Of a DNA stretch of 64,000 bases, positions 35,540 through 44,792 are shown piece by piece; within the stretch, counting starts at the first letter, position 1, and the number at the start of each line of letters is the position of its first letter. The DNA comes from Planctomycetota bacterium (lineage in GTDB: Bacteria; Planctomycetota; UBA1135; GCA-002686595), in NCBI GenBank assembly GCA_020638835.1, contig JACKHV010000003.1, positions 248,001-312,000 on the forward strand. Direction: 5' to 3'. The notes below the pieces were generated by a model. The model saw only the letters and a program-made list of their open reading frames with translations. It searched no databases and was not told the DNA's origin. A program made the translations under genes and the position numbers.

Positions 35540-37714
35540 TCAGTCGTCGAAGGAGATCGTGACCTCGGTCAGCTCGCCGGCGCGGACCTCGACGTCCCGC
35601 GAGCGGCTGCCCAGGCCGTCCAGCTCGACGGTGACGCGATAGTGACCCGGAACGATCGGTGCGACGGTCTCCACTGCGTGCCCGCGGGTGACCCACGGCG
35701 CCTCGAGCGTGCCGATGGGCGGGGGGACGTCGAGGTGCGCGCCGAAGCCGTGCCCGAAGTCCGGGTGCGTGACGCGCCCCGCTTGCTCGAAGCGGACGCG
35801 AGCGCCTCCGGCGCGGATGCGCAGCTGTTCCTCCCACGGAAGGTCGTCCCACCCCGCGCCGTCCGGCTGGATCGCGGGCCGCGGCGCGCGCGCGCTGACG
35901 AGCAGCAATGCAACCCGTCCCGCGCCTGCCAGTCTGCGCTCGAAGCGATTCAGCTTGCCGGGGAACACCTCGAGCTCGTCCGTGACCGGCGCGTAGGGCG
36001 TCGCCTCGAAGCGCTCGCCGTGGTGACCGCGCATCGGTTCGGCGTCGGCGCCCCAGCGGTAGCGGCCCGGTCCGACGGCGATGCGCGCGGTGGAGTCGCG
36101 GTTGTAGCTGCTGCTCTCCCAGAGCAGGCGGCCGCTGGTCGGCGAGTAGAGACGTTGCGCGTTGGAGCCGTCGTAGGGCTCGCCATCGGGCGTCTGCAAC
36201 TCGACCTCGAGCACCGTCGAGGGCGCGGGCGCCGGCAGGCGGATCGTGATCACGCGCTCGTAGTCGCCGGGCGTCACGTCGAAGCGTTCTTCGACGAGTG
36301 CGCACTCGCGCGAGAACACGCCGAGCACGTAGCTCCTGCCCGGTTGCACGTCGAGCACGATGTCGCCGTTCGCGAGGCGCTCGCGCGTGTCGTGCGTGTA
36401 GCGCTCGGCCTGCAGCAAGCGCCCGTTCGCGTCGCACTCCTCGATGTAGAGCGCGTGCGGCGGGAGCTCGTCGCGCGACGGGCGGTGGTGGGGTTCGATC
36501 GCCGCGACAGCACCCTCGTGGTCGAGCACGCGAGCGAGCACGCGGTGCCGCGCGAGCCGCAGCTCGAGGTCGCGCGTCCCCGTCGGCACGGGGCGATCGG
36601 TGAGCAACTCCTCGTAGTAGCCGGTCTTCGCCGTGTGACCGCGCAGGTGGTACTCGCCCTCGCACAAGCCCTCGAACTCGAAGCGCCCGAGCTCGTCGGT
36701 CTCGCCGTGGTCGCCGTACAGACCGCCGCCCCACTCGTGCGGGATCTGCTGCGGGTCGTGCAAGTAGCCGACGTACTGGTCGCGGTGTTCCGCGGGAGCG
36801 CACCACAAGCGGTACTTCGGCACAGGACGTCCGTCGGGGTCGAGCAGCACGCCGGCGATCACGCCGTCGCCCGACAGCCGCAGCTCGAGGAAGGCGGGTT
36901 CGATCGACGCCGCGAGCTCGACGCCCCGCACCCCGGCGCTGCCCTGCCCCGACGCGCTGACCTGCACGTCGTAGAGGCCCGGTTCGTCGGCGTCGAGCTG
37001 GAAGCCGCCGTGCGGGTCGACGTACGCCGAGTCCTCGTTGATGACGTACTCGCCTTCGGGATCGCTCGCGGGATAGAGCTGGACCTTCGCGGGATGCGCC
37101 GGTGTTCCGTCGGCGCGCAGCACGCGCCCCGTGAGGCTGACGCCCGAGCGCGGGAACAGCTTCAGCTGCGCGCGCTCGTCCGCCGCAGGCACGCCGGTCG
37201 TCTTCGCGTAGGCACGCTTCCCGGGCTCTGCGACGTGCCCCCAGAGCCGTGCGTCCGCGCCCCACTCGTTCAGCAAGGCGGTGGGGACGCGCAGCGACAG
37301 CCGTGCGGAGCCGTCGGCGTCGCTCTTCTGCTGCGCGAGGATCCGCTTGTGCTCGCCGACCGGCCCTTCCGCGTGTTCGTGGCTGCGCGCGATGCCGACG
37401 ATGAAGCCCATGCCTGGGAAGCGTTCCGCGTCCTCCTTCCAAGAGTCCTGCACCCACACGTCCAGCTCGATCGTCGAGGTGGGCAGGTCGCGCGCGACGT
37501 CGGACTGCGGCTCGTCCTGCGCGAGGGGGACGCGGTCGCGCGCCGCGGCGGAGCCGGAGGTCAGCGCCTCGAGCACGCCGATCGCCTGCGCGCCGTCGTC
37601 TCGCGCGACCGACGCGTCGGAGGGGGCGAGGGACTCGGTGGCCGACTCGAAGGTCGCGAGTCGGACGATCAGTGCGGCGAGCAGGACCAGCGCGGGGAGG
37701 AGGAGGCGTCGCAT
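35540..37714 (-). CDS. Large exported protein with carboxypeptidase-regulatory-like repeats
   Basis: 724 residues. A hydrophobic N-terminus (LLLPALVLLAALIVRLATF) acts as signal or anchor. The body contains several beta-sandwich modules of the CarboxypepD_reg type, recognisable as SLTGRVLRADGTPAHPAKV (about residue 185), VIAGVLLDPDGRPVPKYRL (about 277) and GETDELGRFEFEGLCEGEYHL (about 320). Such modules bind or scaffold but are not catalytic by themselves. No enzyme domain is recognised. It is transcribed alone on the minus strand, between the secreted protein and the DUF309 gene. Confidence 0.75.
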   Translation of the reverse strand: MRRLLLPALVLLAALIVRLATFESATESLAPSDASVARDDGAQAIGVLEALTSGSAAARDRVPLAQDEPQSDVARDLPTSTIELDVWVQDSWKEDAERFPGMGFIVGIARSHEHAEGPVGEHKRILAQQKSDADGSARLSLRVPTALLNEWGADARLWGHVAEPGKRAYAKTTGVPAADERAQLKLFPRSGVSLTGRVLRADGTPAHPAKVQLYPASDPEGEYVINEDSAYVDPHGGFQLDADEPGLYDVQVSASGQGSAGVRGVELAASIEPAFLELRLSGDGVIAGVLLDPDGRPVPKYRLWCAPAEHRDQYVGYLHDPQQIPHEWGGGLYGDHGETDELGRFEFEGLCEGEYHLRGHTAKTGYYEELLTDRPVPTGTRDLELRLARHRVLARVLDHEGAVAAIEPHHRPSRDELPPHALYIEECDANGRLLQAERYTHDTRERLANGDIVLDVQPGRSYVLGVFSRECALVEERFDVTPGDYERVITIRLPAPAPSTVLEVELQTPDGEPYDGSNAQRLYSPTSGRLLWESSSYNRDSTARIAVGPGRYRWGADAEPMRGHHGERFEATPYAPVTDELEVFPGKLNRFERRLAGAGRVALLLVSARAPRPAIQPDGAGWDDLPWEEQLRIRAGGARVRFEQAGRVTHPDFGHGFGAHLDVPPPIGTLEAPWVTRGHAVETVAPIVPGHYRVTVELDGLGSRSRDVEVRAGELTEVTISFDD

Positions 37715-37766
37715 GGGGCGCGAACGATCCTAACGCCGAAGCCGTTGGAGAGACCTGTGAGCGTGT

Positions 37767-38279
37767 TCAGTCGCCGAGGACCAGCAGCGGTCGGCGCTCG
37801 GCGTCGAGCGAGCCCTCGGCCACGAACGCGCGGAAGTCGGCGACGAACTCGAACAGAGCAAGGCCCATGTAGCGACCCTCGTGTTCCTCGGCGACGGCGG
37901 CGAGCTTCGCCAGCGCGAGCTCCGCCAGCTTCTGGTGCCCGCGCGGTTCGCCCATGCGCGCCTTGAGGCTCGACGCGGAGCACTGGATCAAGCCTTGGAG
38001 GAAGGCGGCGAGTTCCGGGTCCGCCTGCTTCGCCGGATGCCAGAGTCCTTCCCAGGCCTCGTGCGCCTCCCACAGATAGCCGTGGTTGTAGAGGTCGACG
38101 CCGTGCAGGTAGTCCTCCGACGCGCGCCAGTTCTCGGCGTGCGGCGCTTCGGACGCGATCGCTTCGACGGTTCCGAAGCTGTGTCCGCGCGGATCCTGAC
38201 GCGGATGCGGATCGCGGCCGGGGAGGAAGGCGTAGGGCGGGAAGGCGCGACCGGGCGCGTAGCGGGGCAGGTCGGTCAC
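37767..38279 (-). CDS. DUF309 family protein
   Basis: 170 residues. The core LYNHGYLWEAHEAWEGLWH (about residues 63-81), followed by FLQGLIQCSASSLKARMG, is the signature of DUF309, small helical proteins of unknown function. The GTG start overlaps the stop of the upstream gluzincin (GTGA), so it is translated as the end of the four-gene operon starting at 44481. The conserved His/Glu residues suggest a metal or nucleotide site, but none is proven. Confidence 0.85.
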   Translation of the reverse strand: MTDLPRYAPGRAFPPYAFLPGRDPHPRQDPRGHSFGTVEAIASEAPHAENWRASEDYLHGVDLYNHGYLWEAHEAWEGLWHPAKQADPELAAFLQGLIQCSASSLKARMGEPRGHQKLAELALAKLAAVAEEHEGRYMGLALFEFVADFRAFVAEGSLDAERRPLLVLGD

Positions 38280-40768
38280 GGGTAGATCTTGACCTCGGCG
38301 TCCTTCAACACTGTCGTCGCGTCCTTCGCGCTGAAGCCGATGTGCTTCGCCGGCGGGATCTCGTCGGGCAGCGTGAAGCGTAGCGGTTCGCGGTCGCCGA
38401 CCTTCACCGACACCTGCCGGCCGACGACGTGCAGCTCGATGAGCGGGTGTTCGTCGTCCGCGAGCGGCGGGTCGAACTCGAAGGTCTCGAGCAGTCGACG
38501 CTGCGCGCCGCCGCCGGAGAGCTCGAGGCGACGCAGGTACGCGTTGCCCTTCGCGCCGAAGTCGAGGATGGCCCAGTCGCCGTCGGGCGTCGCCGAGATC
38601 ACGAGGCCGTGGTTCGTCGAGAGGTACAGCTCGCCGCGGCGTTCGAGCCTGCAGCGCAGCTCGTACTCGTGTCCGACTTCGAAGGAGGTGTTGACGAAGG
38701 CCATCGGTCGCACCGACTCGATCAGCAGCGAGGAGCCCGTGTGCTCGAAGCGCTCCGCGTTCCCGGTGTAGATCGTGTCCCAGTCGTCACCCGGCACGTT
38801 CAGCGCGCGGATCGTCCCGAGCAACAAACCCGCGGCACGCGCGCGTTCGCGCAGGTCCTCGGCGTGCGGGAGCAGGACATCGTCGTCGCCGAGCGCGAGG
38901 CCCACGGCGCGCGCGAAGGTGTAGCCGCGCAGCAGGAAGGGCGGGTCGGACGTCTCGTAGTCCTCGAGCAAGTTGCGCGCGTTCCGGCGCAGCCGCCCTT
39001 CGCGCGATTTCGCGTTCAGCAGCGCCCAGTTGCCTCGGTCGAGCTTCTGCAGGCGCTTTTCGAGGTCGCCCGCGAGCTCGGGATCGAGCTCGACCACACC
39101 GTCCTCGGCGAGCTCGAGCAGCTCCTGCAGCAGCGGCGCGGCGCTCTTCGGCTTGCCGAGCTGCTCGAGCACGTCGATCTGCTGCAGCCACAGCGCCGCG
39201 TCGGGTTCGGAGGTGCCGTCGAGTCGCGTGCGCACGTACTCGATGTGGGCGAGGGCGCGCTCGAGCAGCTCGGACTCGGAGACGGGCGCCTTCTTGTCCT
39301 TCGCCGCGGCAGTCGCCGACGCCAGGTAGCGGTCGATCTTCGCGACGCGCAGCTCGCGGATCGAGGTGGGGCTGCCGAGGTAGAGCGGCTGGACCTCGTT
39401 CAGGATCCAGCGCTCCCACTGGTCGACGAAGGCCGCGAGGTCTTCGTGTCCGAGCGGCGAGCGCGCCCCGACGAAGTACTTCTCGAACATCTCGCGCGAC
39501 TCACCGCCCTTGCTGGTGATCTCGTCGAGGCACTCGGTGTAGAGCGGGCGGTAGACGAACTCGAGCGTCGTCGGATCCTCGAACTGCTGGAAGAAGTAGA
39601 CGAGCCCCCAGCCGTAGGCGTAGTGGTCCGCGGGGTAGGACCCCGGACCGGCGTGCGAGATGACCTTCTCCACGCCGGGGCCGCTGTGCGAGCGGATCAT
39701 GTGCGCTAGGTTCTGCAGCCGCATCTGCGCCGCGTCCGGCCACAGCACGGAGTTGTCGGCCATCGCGACGGTGCCCTCGAAGAAGCTCGCGGTGCCTTCG
39801 TTGAGCCACGAGGGCGACCAGCCGCCCTTGCGCGAGCGCAGCGTCATGAACTGGTGGCTCGCTTCGTGGAACAAGGTTTCGAGCATCCAGTCGAGCGTCG
39901 AGCCCTCGCCGTTCGAGCGCGAGTCGTAGCACACCACGCGGTGCTGGCCGGGCGACCACCAACCTTGCGGCGCGCGGCCTCCGGTCCACTCCGACGACAT
40001 CGCGTCCCAGTCGGGGTGGATGCGGATCGTCGCCCTGTCCGCGCGCGCGGCGGCGTCGTCGCCGTCGAAGTAGACCTCGACGTAGTGGCCGTGGACGCTG
40101 TCCATCAGTTCACCGACGCGCCGCGCGAGTTCCGGCTCGAGGTTCGCCTCGATCACATAGTGTTCGCTCTCGTAGGTGACGAGCGGGAGCGGTTCCGAGG
40201 AGGCCACGCTCTCGAGCCCCTCCTCGATGTCGAGTTCCTCGAAGCGCTTGCGCAGCCGTTCGTAGAGCTCGCGGACCTCTTCCGCCTTGTCGCCCTCGGC
40301 GATCGGGACGAGTCCCTCGAGCTTCGCGAGCGCGCGCTCGACGTTGTCCTTGGCGGCGAGCTGCTCGGCATTCAGCAGGATCGTCTTCGTCAGGTCGCGC
40401 AGCAGCGTGTGACGACGGCGGTTGAACTGGTCCGCCTTGTTCAGGTCCTTCTCGAGCGACTTCGCGGCTTTGTCGTCACCCCCGAGCTGGAGGAGGACCT
40501 GCGCGCGTTCGAGGTGGTGCGCGGCCGCGTCCCTCTCGCCGAGTGAGAGCAGCAGCTGCCCGAGTGAGCGGTGGCCCGCCGGATCGTCCGGGAAGCGTTG
40601 AAGGTGGTCGAGCAACGCGGCGCGCGAGATCGCCACGTCCGCGTCGGGCGCGTCAGCGACGGCCGGCGCCTCGTCGCCGCGCGTCGCATTCGGCGGCGCG
40701 CCGAGCGCGAGGCAGGGGATGAGCAGGAGCGCGGTCGTGAGCAAGCGCCGGGAACTGCGCGTCCTCAT
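38276..40768 (-). CDS. Secreted gluzincin-type metalloprotease-like protein, paralogue 1
   Basis: 830 residues with a signal peptide (LLTTALLLIPCLALG). The first about 170 residues are helical (TPR-like). The catalytic core has TLFHEASHQFMTL (HExxH at about residue 298) and WLNEGTASFFEG (third ligand Glu at about 322), the arrangement of gluzincins such as DUF1570-type proteins. A helical region and a C-terminal beta-sandwich follow (FEVGHEYELRC, LIELHVVGRQVSVKVGD), which resembles a laminin/lectin-like fold. It shares this whole layout with the next gene, which ends four bases upstream of this start. The two are tandem duplicates that have diverged strongly. Confidence 0.82.
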   Translation of the reverse strand: MRTRSSRRLLTTALLLIPCLALGAPPNATRGDEAPAVADAPDADVAISRAALLDHLQRFPDDPAGHRSLGQLLLSLGERDAAAHHLERAQVLLQLGGDDKAAKSLEKDLNKADQFNRRRHTLLRDLTKTILLNAEQLAAKDNVERALAKLEGLVPIAEGDKAEEVRELYERLRKRFEELDIEEGLESVASSEPLPLVTYESEHYVIEANLEPELARRVGELMDSVHGHYVEVYFDGDDAAARADRATIRIHPDWDAMSSEWTGGRAPQGWWSPGQHRVVCYDSRSNGEGSTLDWMLETLFHEASHQFMTLRSRKGGWSPSWLNEGTASFFEGTVAMADNSVLWPDAAQMRLQNLAHMIRSHSGPGVEKVISHAGPGSYPADHYAYGWGLVYFFQQFEDPTTLEFVYRPLYTECLDEITSKGGESREMFEKYFVGARSPLGHEDLAAFVDQWERWILNEVQPLYLGSPTSIRELRVAKIDRYLASATAAAKDKKAPVSESELLERALAHIEYVRTRLDGTSEPDAALWLQQIDVLEQLGKPKSAAPLLQELLELAEDGVVELDPELAGDLEKRLQKLDRGNWALLNAKSREGRLRRNARNLLEDYETSDPPFLLRGYTFARAVGLALGDDDVLLPHAEDLRERARAAGLLLGTIRALNVPGDDWDTIYTGNAERFEHTGSSLLIESVRPMAFVNTSFEVGHEYELRCRLERRGELYLSTNHGLVISATPDGDWAILDFGAKGNAYLRRLELSGGGAQRRLLETFEFDPPLADDEHPLIELHVVGRQVSVKVGDREPLRFTLPDEIPPAKHIGFSAKDATTVLKDAEVKIYP

Positions 40769-40772
40769 CGAC

Positions 40773-43400
40773 CTACTCCGATTCCTCTTCGACCACGTCC
40801 CGCAGGACGGCGTCGTGGACGACCACGCGTCCGCCGAAGGAGTACACGCCGGTCGTGAGCGACTCGGGGAGCTCGCCGGACCAGTACGTCTCGATCGCGT
40901 CGCGATCGCCGACCCGGATGGTGATGTCGCCGGACTCGCGCATGACGCGCACGAGGAGGCGCGGCTTCTCGGACGCCTTGACGGCCGGGTCGAGCTGGTC
41001 GTCCGGCGGCCACTCGCTCCACTCGATCTCACCCTCCGAATCCGACGCCGAGCGGATGCGCAGCAGGCCTTCCGCGTCGACGCCGACGGTGATCCACTCC
41101 TCCGGGCCCGCGGAGATGACGAAGCCGCCCTCGGCGCCGGCCGCGCGCTCCAGCGTGCACTCGAGTTCGTAGCTGCCCGCCGGGCAGGTGTCGGCGCAGA
41201 CGCGACCGGCGTAGCTGTCCGGCTTGCTCTCGATCGTGAGCGCGCCGCGCTGCGCGTCGAAGCGCGCCTCACCCGCGCGGTCGAGGATCGTGGACCAACG
41301 CGTTCCGTCCGCGCTGAACAGCGCACGTTCGCCGCCGCCGGCTTGCGCGCCGCCGAGTTCGTTCGCGAGCTTCAGAAGGTCCGCGTCGTCGAGCGCTTCG
41401 GCCACCTCGCGCGCGAATCCGGCCGCGCGCTTCGGCATCGGCGGGTCGAGTTCCTGGTACTCGCCGATGATCTTCGTCGCGAGGCGCACGAGTTCCGACG
41501 TGCGGCGCTTGGTGAGGCGCAGCGCAGCGTTGCGCTTGTCGAGCAGCACGAGGCGGTTCTCGTAGTCCTCGGCGGCCTCGGGCGTCAGCTCGAGCTGTCC
41601 CGCCTCGTAGAGGTCGAGCAGTCGCGAGATGAGGATCGCCTCGTGACCATGTCTCCCCAGAGCGCGCACGATCTGCATCTCGAGCTCGAGCAGCTCGAGG
41701 TCGGCCGACTCCGCATCGACGTCATCGATGGTCTGGCGGATGTAGACGATGTGTCCGAGCGCCTTGTTGTAGAAGCGCTCGACCTTCGCGCGCTGGTCGT
41801 CGGCGAGGTTGCGCAGCGCGTCCACTGTGCGGTCGTCCTTGCGCGCGTTGCGGGAGCCGGACTCGCCGGCCGCGTCGTCCGCGGCGTCGATCAAGGTCTG
41901 CGCCGCTCCGACCAAGCGGTCGATCTGCGCCATGCGCGCCTCCCGACGGCGGTGCAGCGCGCCCATGTGCAAGGGCTTGATCTCGTCGAGGATCCAGCGC
42001 GTCCAGTCCTTCTCGAAGTCCTCGAGGGTCTGGTGTCCGAGCGGCGAGCGGTCGCCGAGGAAGATCTCTTCGAAGAGCTCGTTGGGGACGCCGCCCTGCG
42101 TCGTCATGCGTTCGCGATACTCCGAGTACAGCGGGCGGAAGGGGCGCTCGAGCGACTCGTCCTCGTACTCCATCAGGAAGTAGATGAGTCCCCAGCCGAA
42201 GCAGTAGTACTCGCCGGCGTACGAGCCGGGTTCGTCGAACGACAGCACGTCGATCAGGCGCGGCCCGCCGCCTCTCGTCAGGAAGTGGTTCAGCGAGCGC
42301 AGGCGCTGGAGCGTCGCGTCGGGCCACAGCACGCTGCCGTCCTTCATCGCCGTGGCGCCCTCGAAGAAGCTCGACGTTCCCTCGTTCAGCCACGCCGGGG
42401 CCTTGCCCTGCGGCGAGCGCGAGTAGAGGAAGGTCATGAACTGGTGGCTGGCTTCGTGGAAGAGCGTCCCCACGAGCTCGTCGAGCGTGCCGGCGCGGTC
42501 GCGCGTGTCGTACGACACCACGGTGTTCTCGGACGGCGACCACCAGCCGCCGAGGCCGGGGCTCGGCGAACCGCCGGGCCAGTCCGCGGCCATCTTCTCC
42601 CAGCTCGCGTGGATGCGCAGGCGGGCCTTCGGGAAGTTCGCCTTGCTCCGGTCGCCGTCGAGGTAGATGTCGACGTAGTACTCGAAGATCGAGTCCATCG
42701 TGCGGCCGAGCAGGTCGACGACCTCGGGCTCGAGGTTCGCCTCGATCCGGTAGTGGTCCGTCTCCTTGCGCACGGCCTTGCGCCCGGCGTCGACCTTGCC
42801 GCTGCCCGAGGCATCGATGTCGATCGCGCCGCCGCCGCCGCCGTGCTTCTCGATCAGCTTCTCGTACTCGGCGACGTCGGAGTCCTTCGCGTACGGAAGG
42901 ATGCGCGACAGGATGCCCGCGCCCAGGCCGTACTCGCCCTCCTCGATCAGGTCGAGCGCGGACTTGGACATGTCGTTGCGCAGCTTCGCGAAGTAGCTGC
43001 GCACGGCCGTGCCCTGCGGGTCGATCTTCTGCAGCTTGCGCTGCGCACCCTTCGCGCCGCGGTCGTCCTGCTTCGCGAGGTATCCGCGGCGGGCGGAGTC
43101 GTAGTACAGCGCCGCGTCGTCGTTGCGGCCCAGCTCGACGCAGGCGTCGCCGGCGCCTTCGTTGGCGTCGGGGTTCGCGGGGTCTTCGGCCAGCAGGCTT
43201 TCGGCGCGCTCGAGCGCGTCGGCCCAGCGCTTGTCCTTCAGGAGCTTGGCGAGCGCGGGATCTCCGGTTCGCGGAGACGCGGTGGGCGCGACGTTCGCCG
43301 GCTCCCAGCGAGCGGGGGTCGCGGCCGTGGCGGCGGCGACCCCCGTCTCGATGAGCAGTGCAGCGAAGATCGCGCCGAGGATGGCGGCGGATCGCTTCAT
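40773..43400 (-). CDS. Secreted gluzincin-type metalloprotease-like protein, paralogue 2
   Basis: 875 residues. The signal peptide is SAAILGAIFAALLIETGVA. A TPR-like N-terminal region (ALAKLLKDKRWADALERAESLLAEDP) leads to the gluzincin core with TLFHEASHQFMTF (about residue 316) and WLNEGTSSFFEGATAM, then helices and a C-terminal beta-sandwich (YELECTLERAAGAEGGFVIS, DITIRVGDRDAIETYW). It is the paralogue of the gene downstream. The zinc ligands are intact in both, so both may be active. They are probably exported and peptidoglycan- or protein-directed, but no substrate is implied by the context. The start was set at MKRSAAIL, ten bases after the upstream stop. Confidence 0.82.
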   Translation of the reverse strand: MKRSAAILGAIFAALLIETGVAAATAATPARWEPANVAPTASPRTGDPALAKLLKDKRWADALERAESLLAEDPANPDANEGAGDACVELGRNDDAALYYDSARRGYLAKQDDRGAKGAQRKLQKIDPQGTAVRSYFAKLRNDMSKSALDLIEEGEYGLGAGILSRILPYAKDSDVAEYEKLIEKHGGGGGAIDIDASGSGKVDAGRKAVRKETDHYRIEANLEPEVVDLLGRTMDSIFEYYVDIYLDGDRSKANFPKARLRIHASWEKMAADWPGGSPSPGLGGWWSPSENTVVSYDTRDRAGTLDELVGTLFHEASHQFMTFLYSRSPQGKAPAWLNEGTSSFFEGATAMKDGSVLWPDATLQRLRSLNHFLTRGGGPRLIDVLSFDEPGSYAGEYYCFGWGLIYFLMEYEDESLERPFRPLYSEYRERMTTQGGVPNELFEEIFLGDRSPLGHQTLEDFEKDWTRWILDEIKPLHMGALHRRREARMAQIDRLVGAAQTLIDAADDAAGESGSRNARKDDRTVDALRNLADDQRAKVERFYNKALGHIVYIRQTIDDVDAESADLELLELEMQIVRALGRHGHEAILISRLLDLYEAGQLELTPEAAEDYENRLVLLDKRNAALRLTKRRTSELVRLATKIIGEYQELDPPMPKRAAGFAREVAEALDDADLLKLANELGGAQAGGGERALFSADGTRWSTILDRAGEARFDAQRGALTIESKPDSYAGRVCADTCPAGSYELECTLERAAGAEGGFVISAGPEEWITVGVDAEGLLRIRSASDSEGEIEWSEWPPDDQLDPAVKASEKPRLLVRVMRESGDITIRVGDRDAIETYWSGELPESLTTGVYSFGGRVVVHDAVLRDVVEEESE

Positions 43401-43410
43401 GTCGCGGATT

Positions 43411-44481
43411 CTACTGGATCTCGGCACCGAACGTCAGGCTGCCCGACATGTCGAATTCCTGCTGGTGCATCACGTCTCCGAAACCGGGGAGCTCGAGGCT
43501 GACGCCGATGTCCATCTTCATCTCGAGGTCCGTCGAGACGTCGAGCGCGTGGAAGTGTCCCGCCTTCAGGTCCCACAGGAGGACGCCCTCGCCCTCGATG
43601 TGCAGGTCGATCCGCATGTGCTCGACGTCGATCTCCCCGGCGCCGGGCGGCATCTCGACGCGGTCGAGCTCTTCCTGGGCCATCTCGGTGAGGTCGACGT
43701 CGTTCGAGAGCGTCAGCTCGATCGCGATCACTGCGACTCGCGTCTCGCCTTCGGCGCGCACGTCGGTCAGTCGGCAGACCACTTTTCCTTCCAGGTGCTC
43801 GTCGAACCAGTCGGAGAGCTCGCCCATCTGCCCGCTCATGCCGGCCATGTCGTAGGACAACTCTTCGGGCACCAGCTTCAAGTCGCCGCCGGGGGCCATG
43901 ACCGTGGAGATGTCGCGCGGCTCGATCTCCCACTCGTCCCCGATCTCGACCTCGCGGTCGGGGAGGAATGCGCGCAGGTCCATGTCCTCGCACAGGTCGA
44001 CGAGCAGTTCCCTGTCGCCCTCTTCCTCGGGGAAGGCGACGTCGTACTCCTTCGTCTCGTCGTTCCACGCGAACTCGATCGTCTCGCCCTCGAGCTCGCT
44101 GCCGGCTTGGACCGGGGACTCCTGGTTGTGCGTCTGGCCCTGGAGGTTCACCTCCATCGACATCATCGTGCCGACGTCGATCGAGTCGAAGGTGCGGCGC
44201 AGCTTGCGCGGCGAGCCTTCGCGCAGCGCCAGGTACTCGTCGCGGACGACGACCTCGAGGTCGGTGGTGACCTTCATCTCGAGCTCCGGCACACCGTCGG
44301 GTTCCTGGCCGTCGCGGAGGATCCGCATCTCGTCGAGCTCGAGGTCGAGCTGGCTGGTGAAGATCTTCTTCAGCGACGTCCCCTCGGCGACCGTGAACGC
44401 GACCTTCGTCTCCGGCGCGTGCGAGGCGAGGATCAGGGGGGCGCAGGCGAGCGTGACGGCGATCGAGCGAAAGTGGTTCAT
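43411..44481 (-). CDS. Exported protein of unknown function
   Basis: 356 residues. The ATG at 44481 begins a signal peptide (NHFRSIAVTLACAPLILA). The mature protein is acidic and beta-rich, with Glu/Asp-rich stretches (FAWNDETKEYDVAFPEEEGD) and no cysteine motif. I recognise no family. It is the first gene of an operon with the two gluzincin paralogues and DUF309. It could be an inhibitor, carrier or substrate for them; that is a guess. Confidence 0.7.
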   Translation of the reverse strand: MNHFRSIAVTLACAPLILASHAPETKVAFTVAEGTSLKKIFTSQLDLELDEMRILRDGQEPDGVPELEMKVTTDLEVVVRDEYLALREGSPRKLRRTFDSIDVGTMMSMEVNLQGQTHNQESPVQAGSELEGETIEFAWNDETKEYDVAFPEEEGDRELLVDLCEDMDLRAFLPDREVEIGDEWEIEPRDISTVMAPGGDLKLVPEELSYDMAGMSGQMGELSDWFDEHLEGKVVCRLTDVRAEGETRVAVIAIELTLSNDVDLTEMAQEELDRVEMPPGAGEIDVEHMRIDLHIEGEGVLLWDLKAGHFHALDVSTDLEMKMDIGVSLELPGFGDVMHQQEFDMSGSLTFGAEIQ

Positions 44482-44792
44482 GGGCAGCGGCGCGGGGCCC
44501 GGGAGTCGAGGGAGGGGCGTGGGACTTCGGGGGCGGAGCCGTGCTCGGAGCCTCCGAAGCGGCGAAACCACGAGGGGCGACTACGACCCCGCGCGGAGGG
44601 GATTTTCGCTTTCGAGGCGTCGTGACCCAAGGGGCCCGCTGCTCCTAATCGCGCTCGGACGCCGCGGCGCGTCGCAGCATCTTCCACGGGCGCGGCGCGT
44701 CGTGCGCGCCCGCCACACGGGAGCGGCCCCGTCCAGCGCACTGGACGGGGCCGCTCCGATCGTTGCGTGCGGCCTCGGCCGCCGGGTGGCGC
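44482..44792. other. 311-bp intergenic region with a strong terminator
   Basis: No gene is seen. The notable feature is the hairpin at 44720-44757, described separately. The rest is GC-rich and would contain the promoter of the operon that begins with the exported protein at 44481. Confidence 0.6.
44720..44757 (-). terminator. 17-bp perfect stem-loop after the M36-like protease gene
   Basis: GGAGCGGCCCCGTCCAG pairs perfectly with its complement around a CGCA loop. It lies 36 bases beyond the stop of the minus-strand M36-like gene and so should end its transcript. No T-run follows, as is common in very GC-rich genomes. Confidence 0.85.

Noticed and set aside
38276..41326. Longer version of the first gluzincin gene starting in the upstream paralogue
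   Set aside because: The extra 186 codons are antisense-frame, arginine- and serine-rich; a good signal peptide begins at the ATG at 40768.
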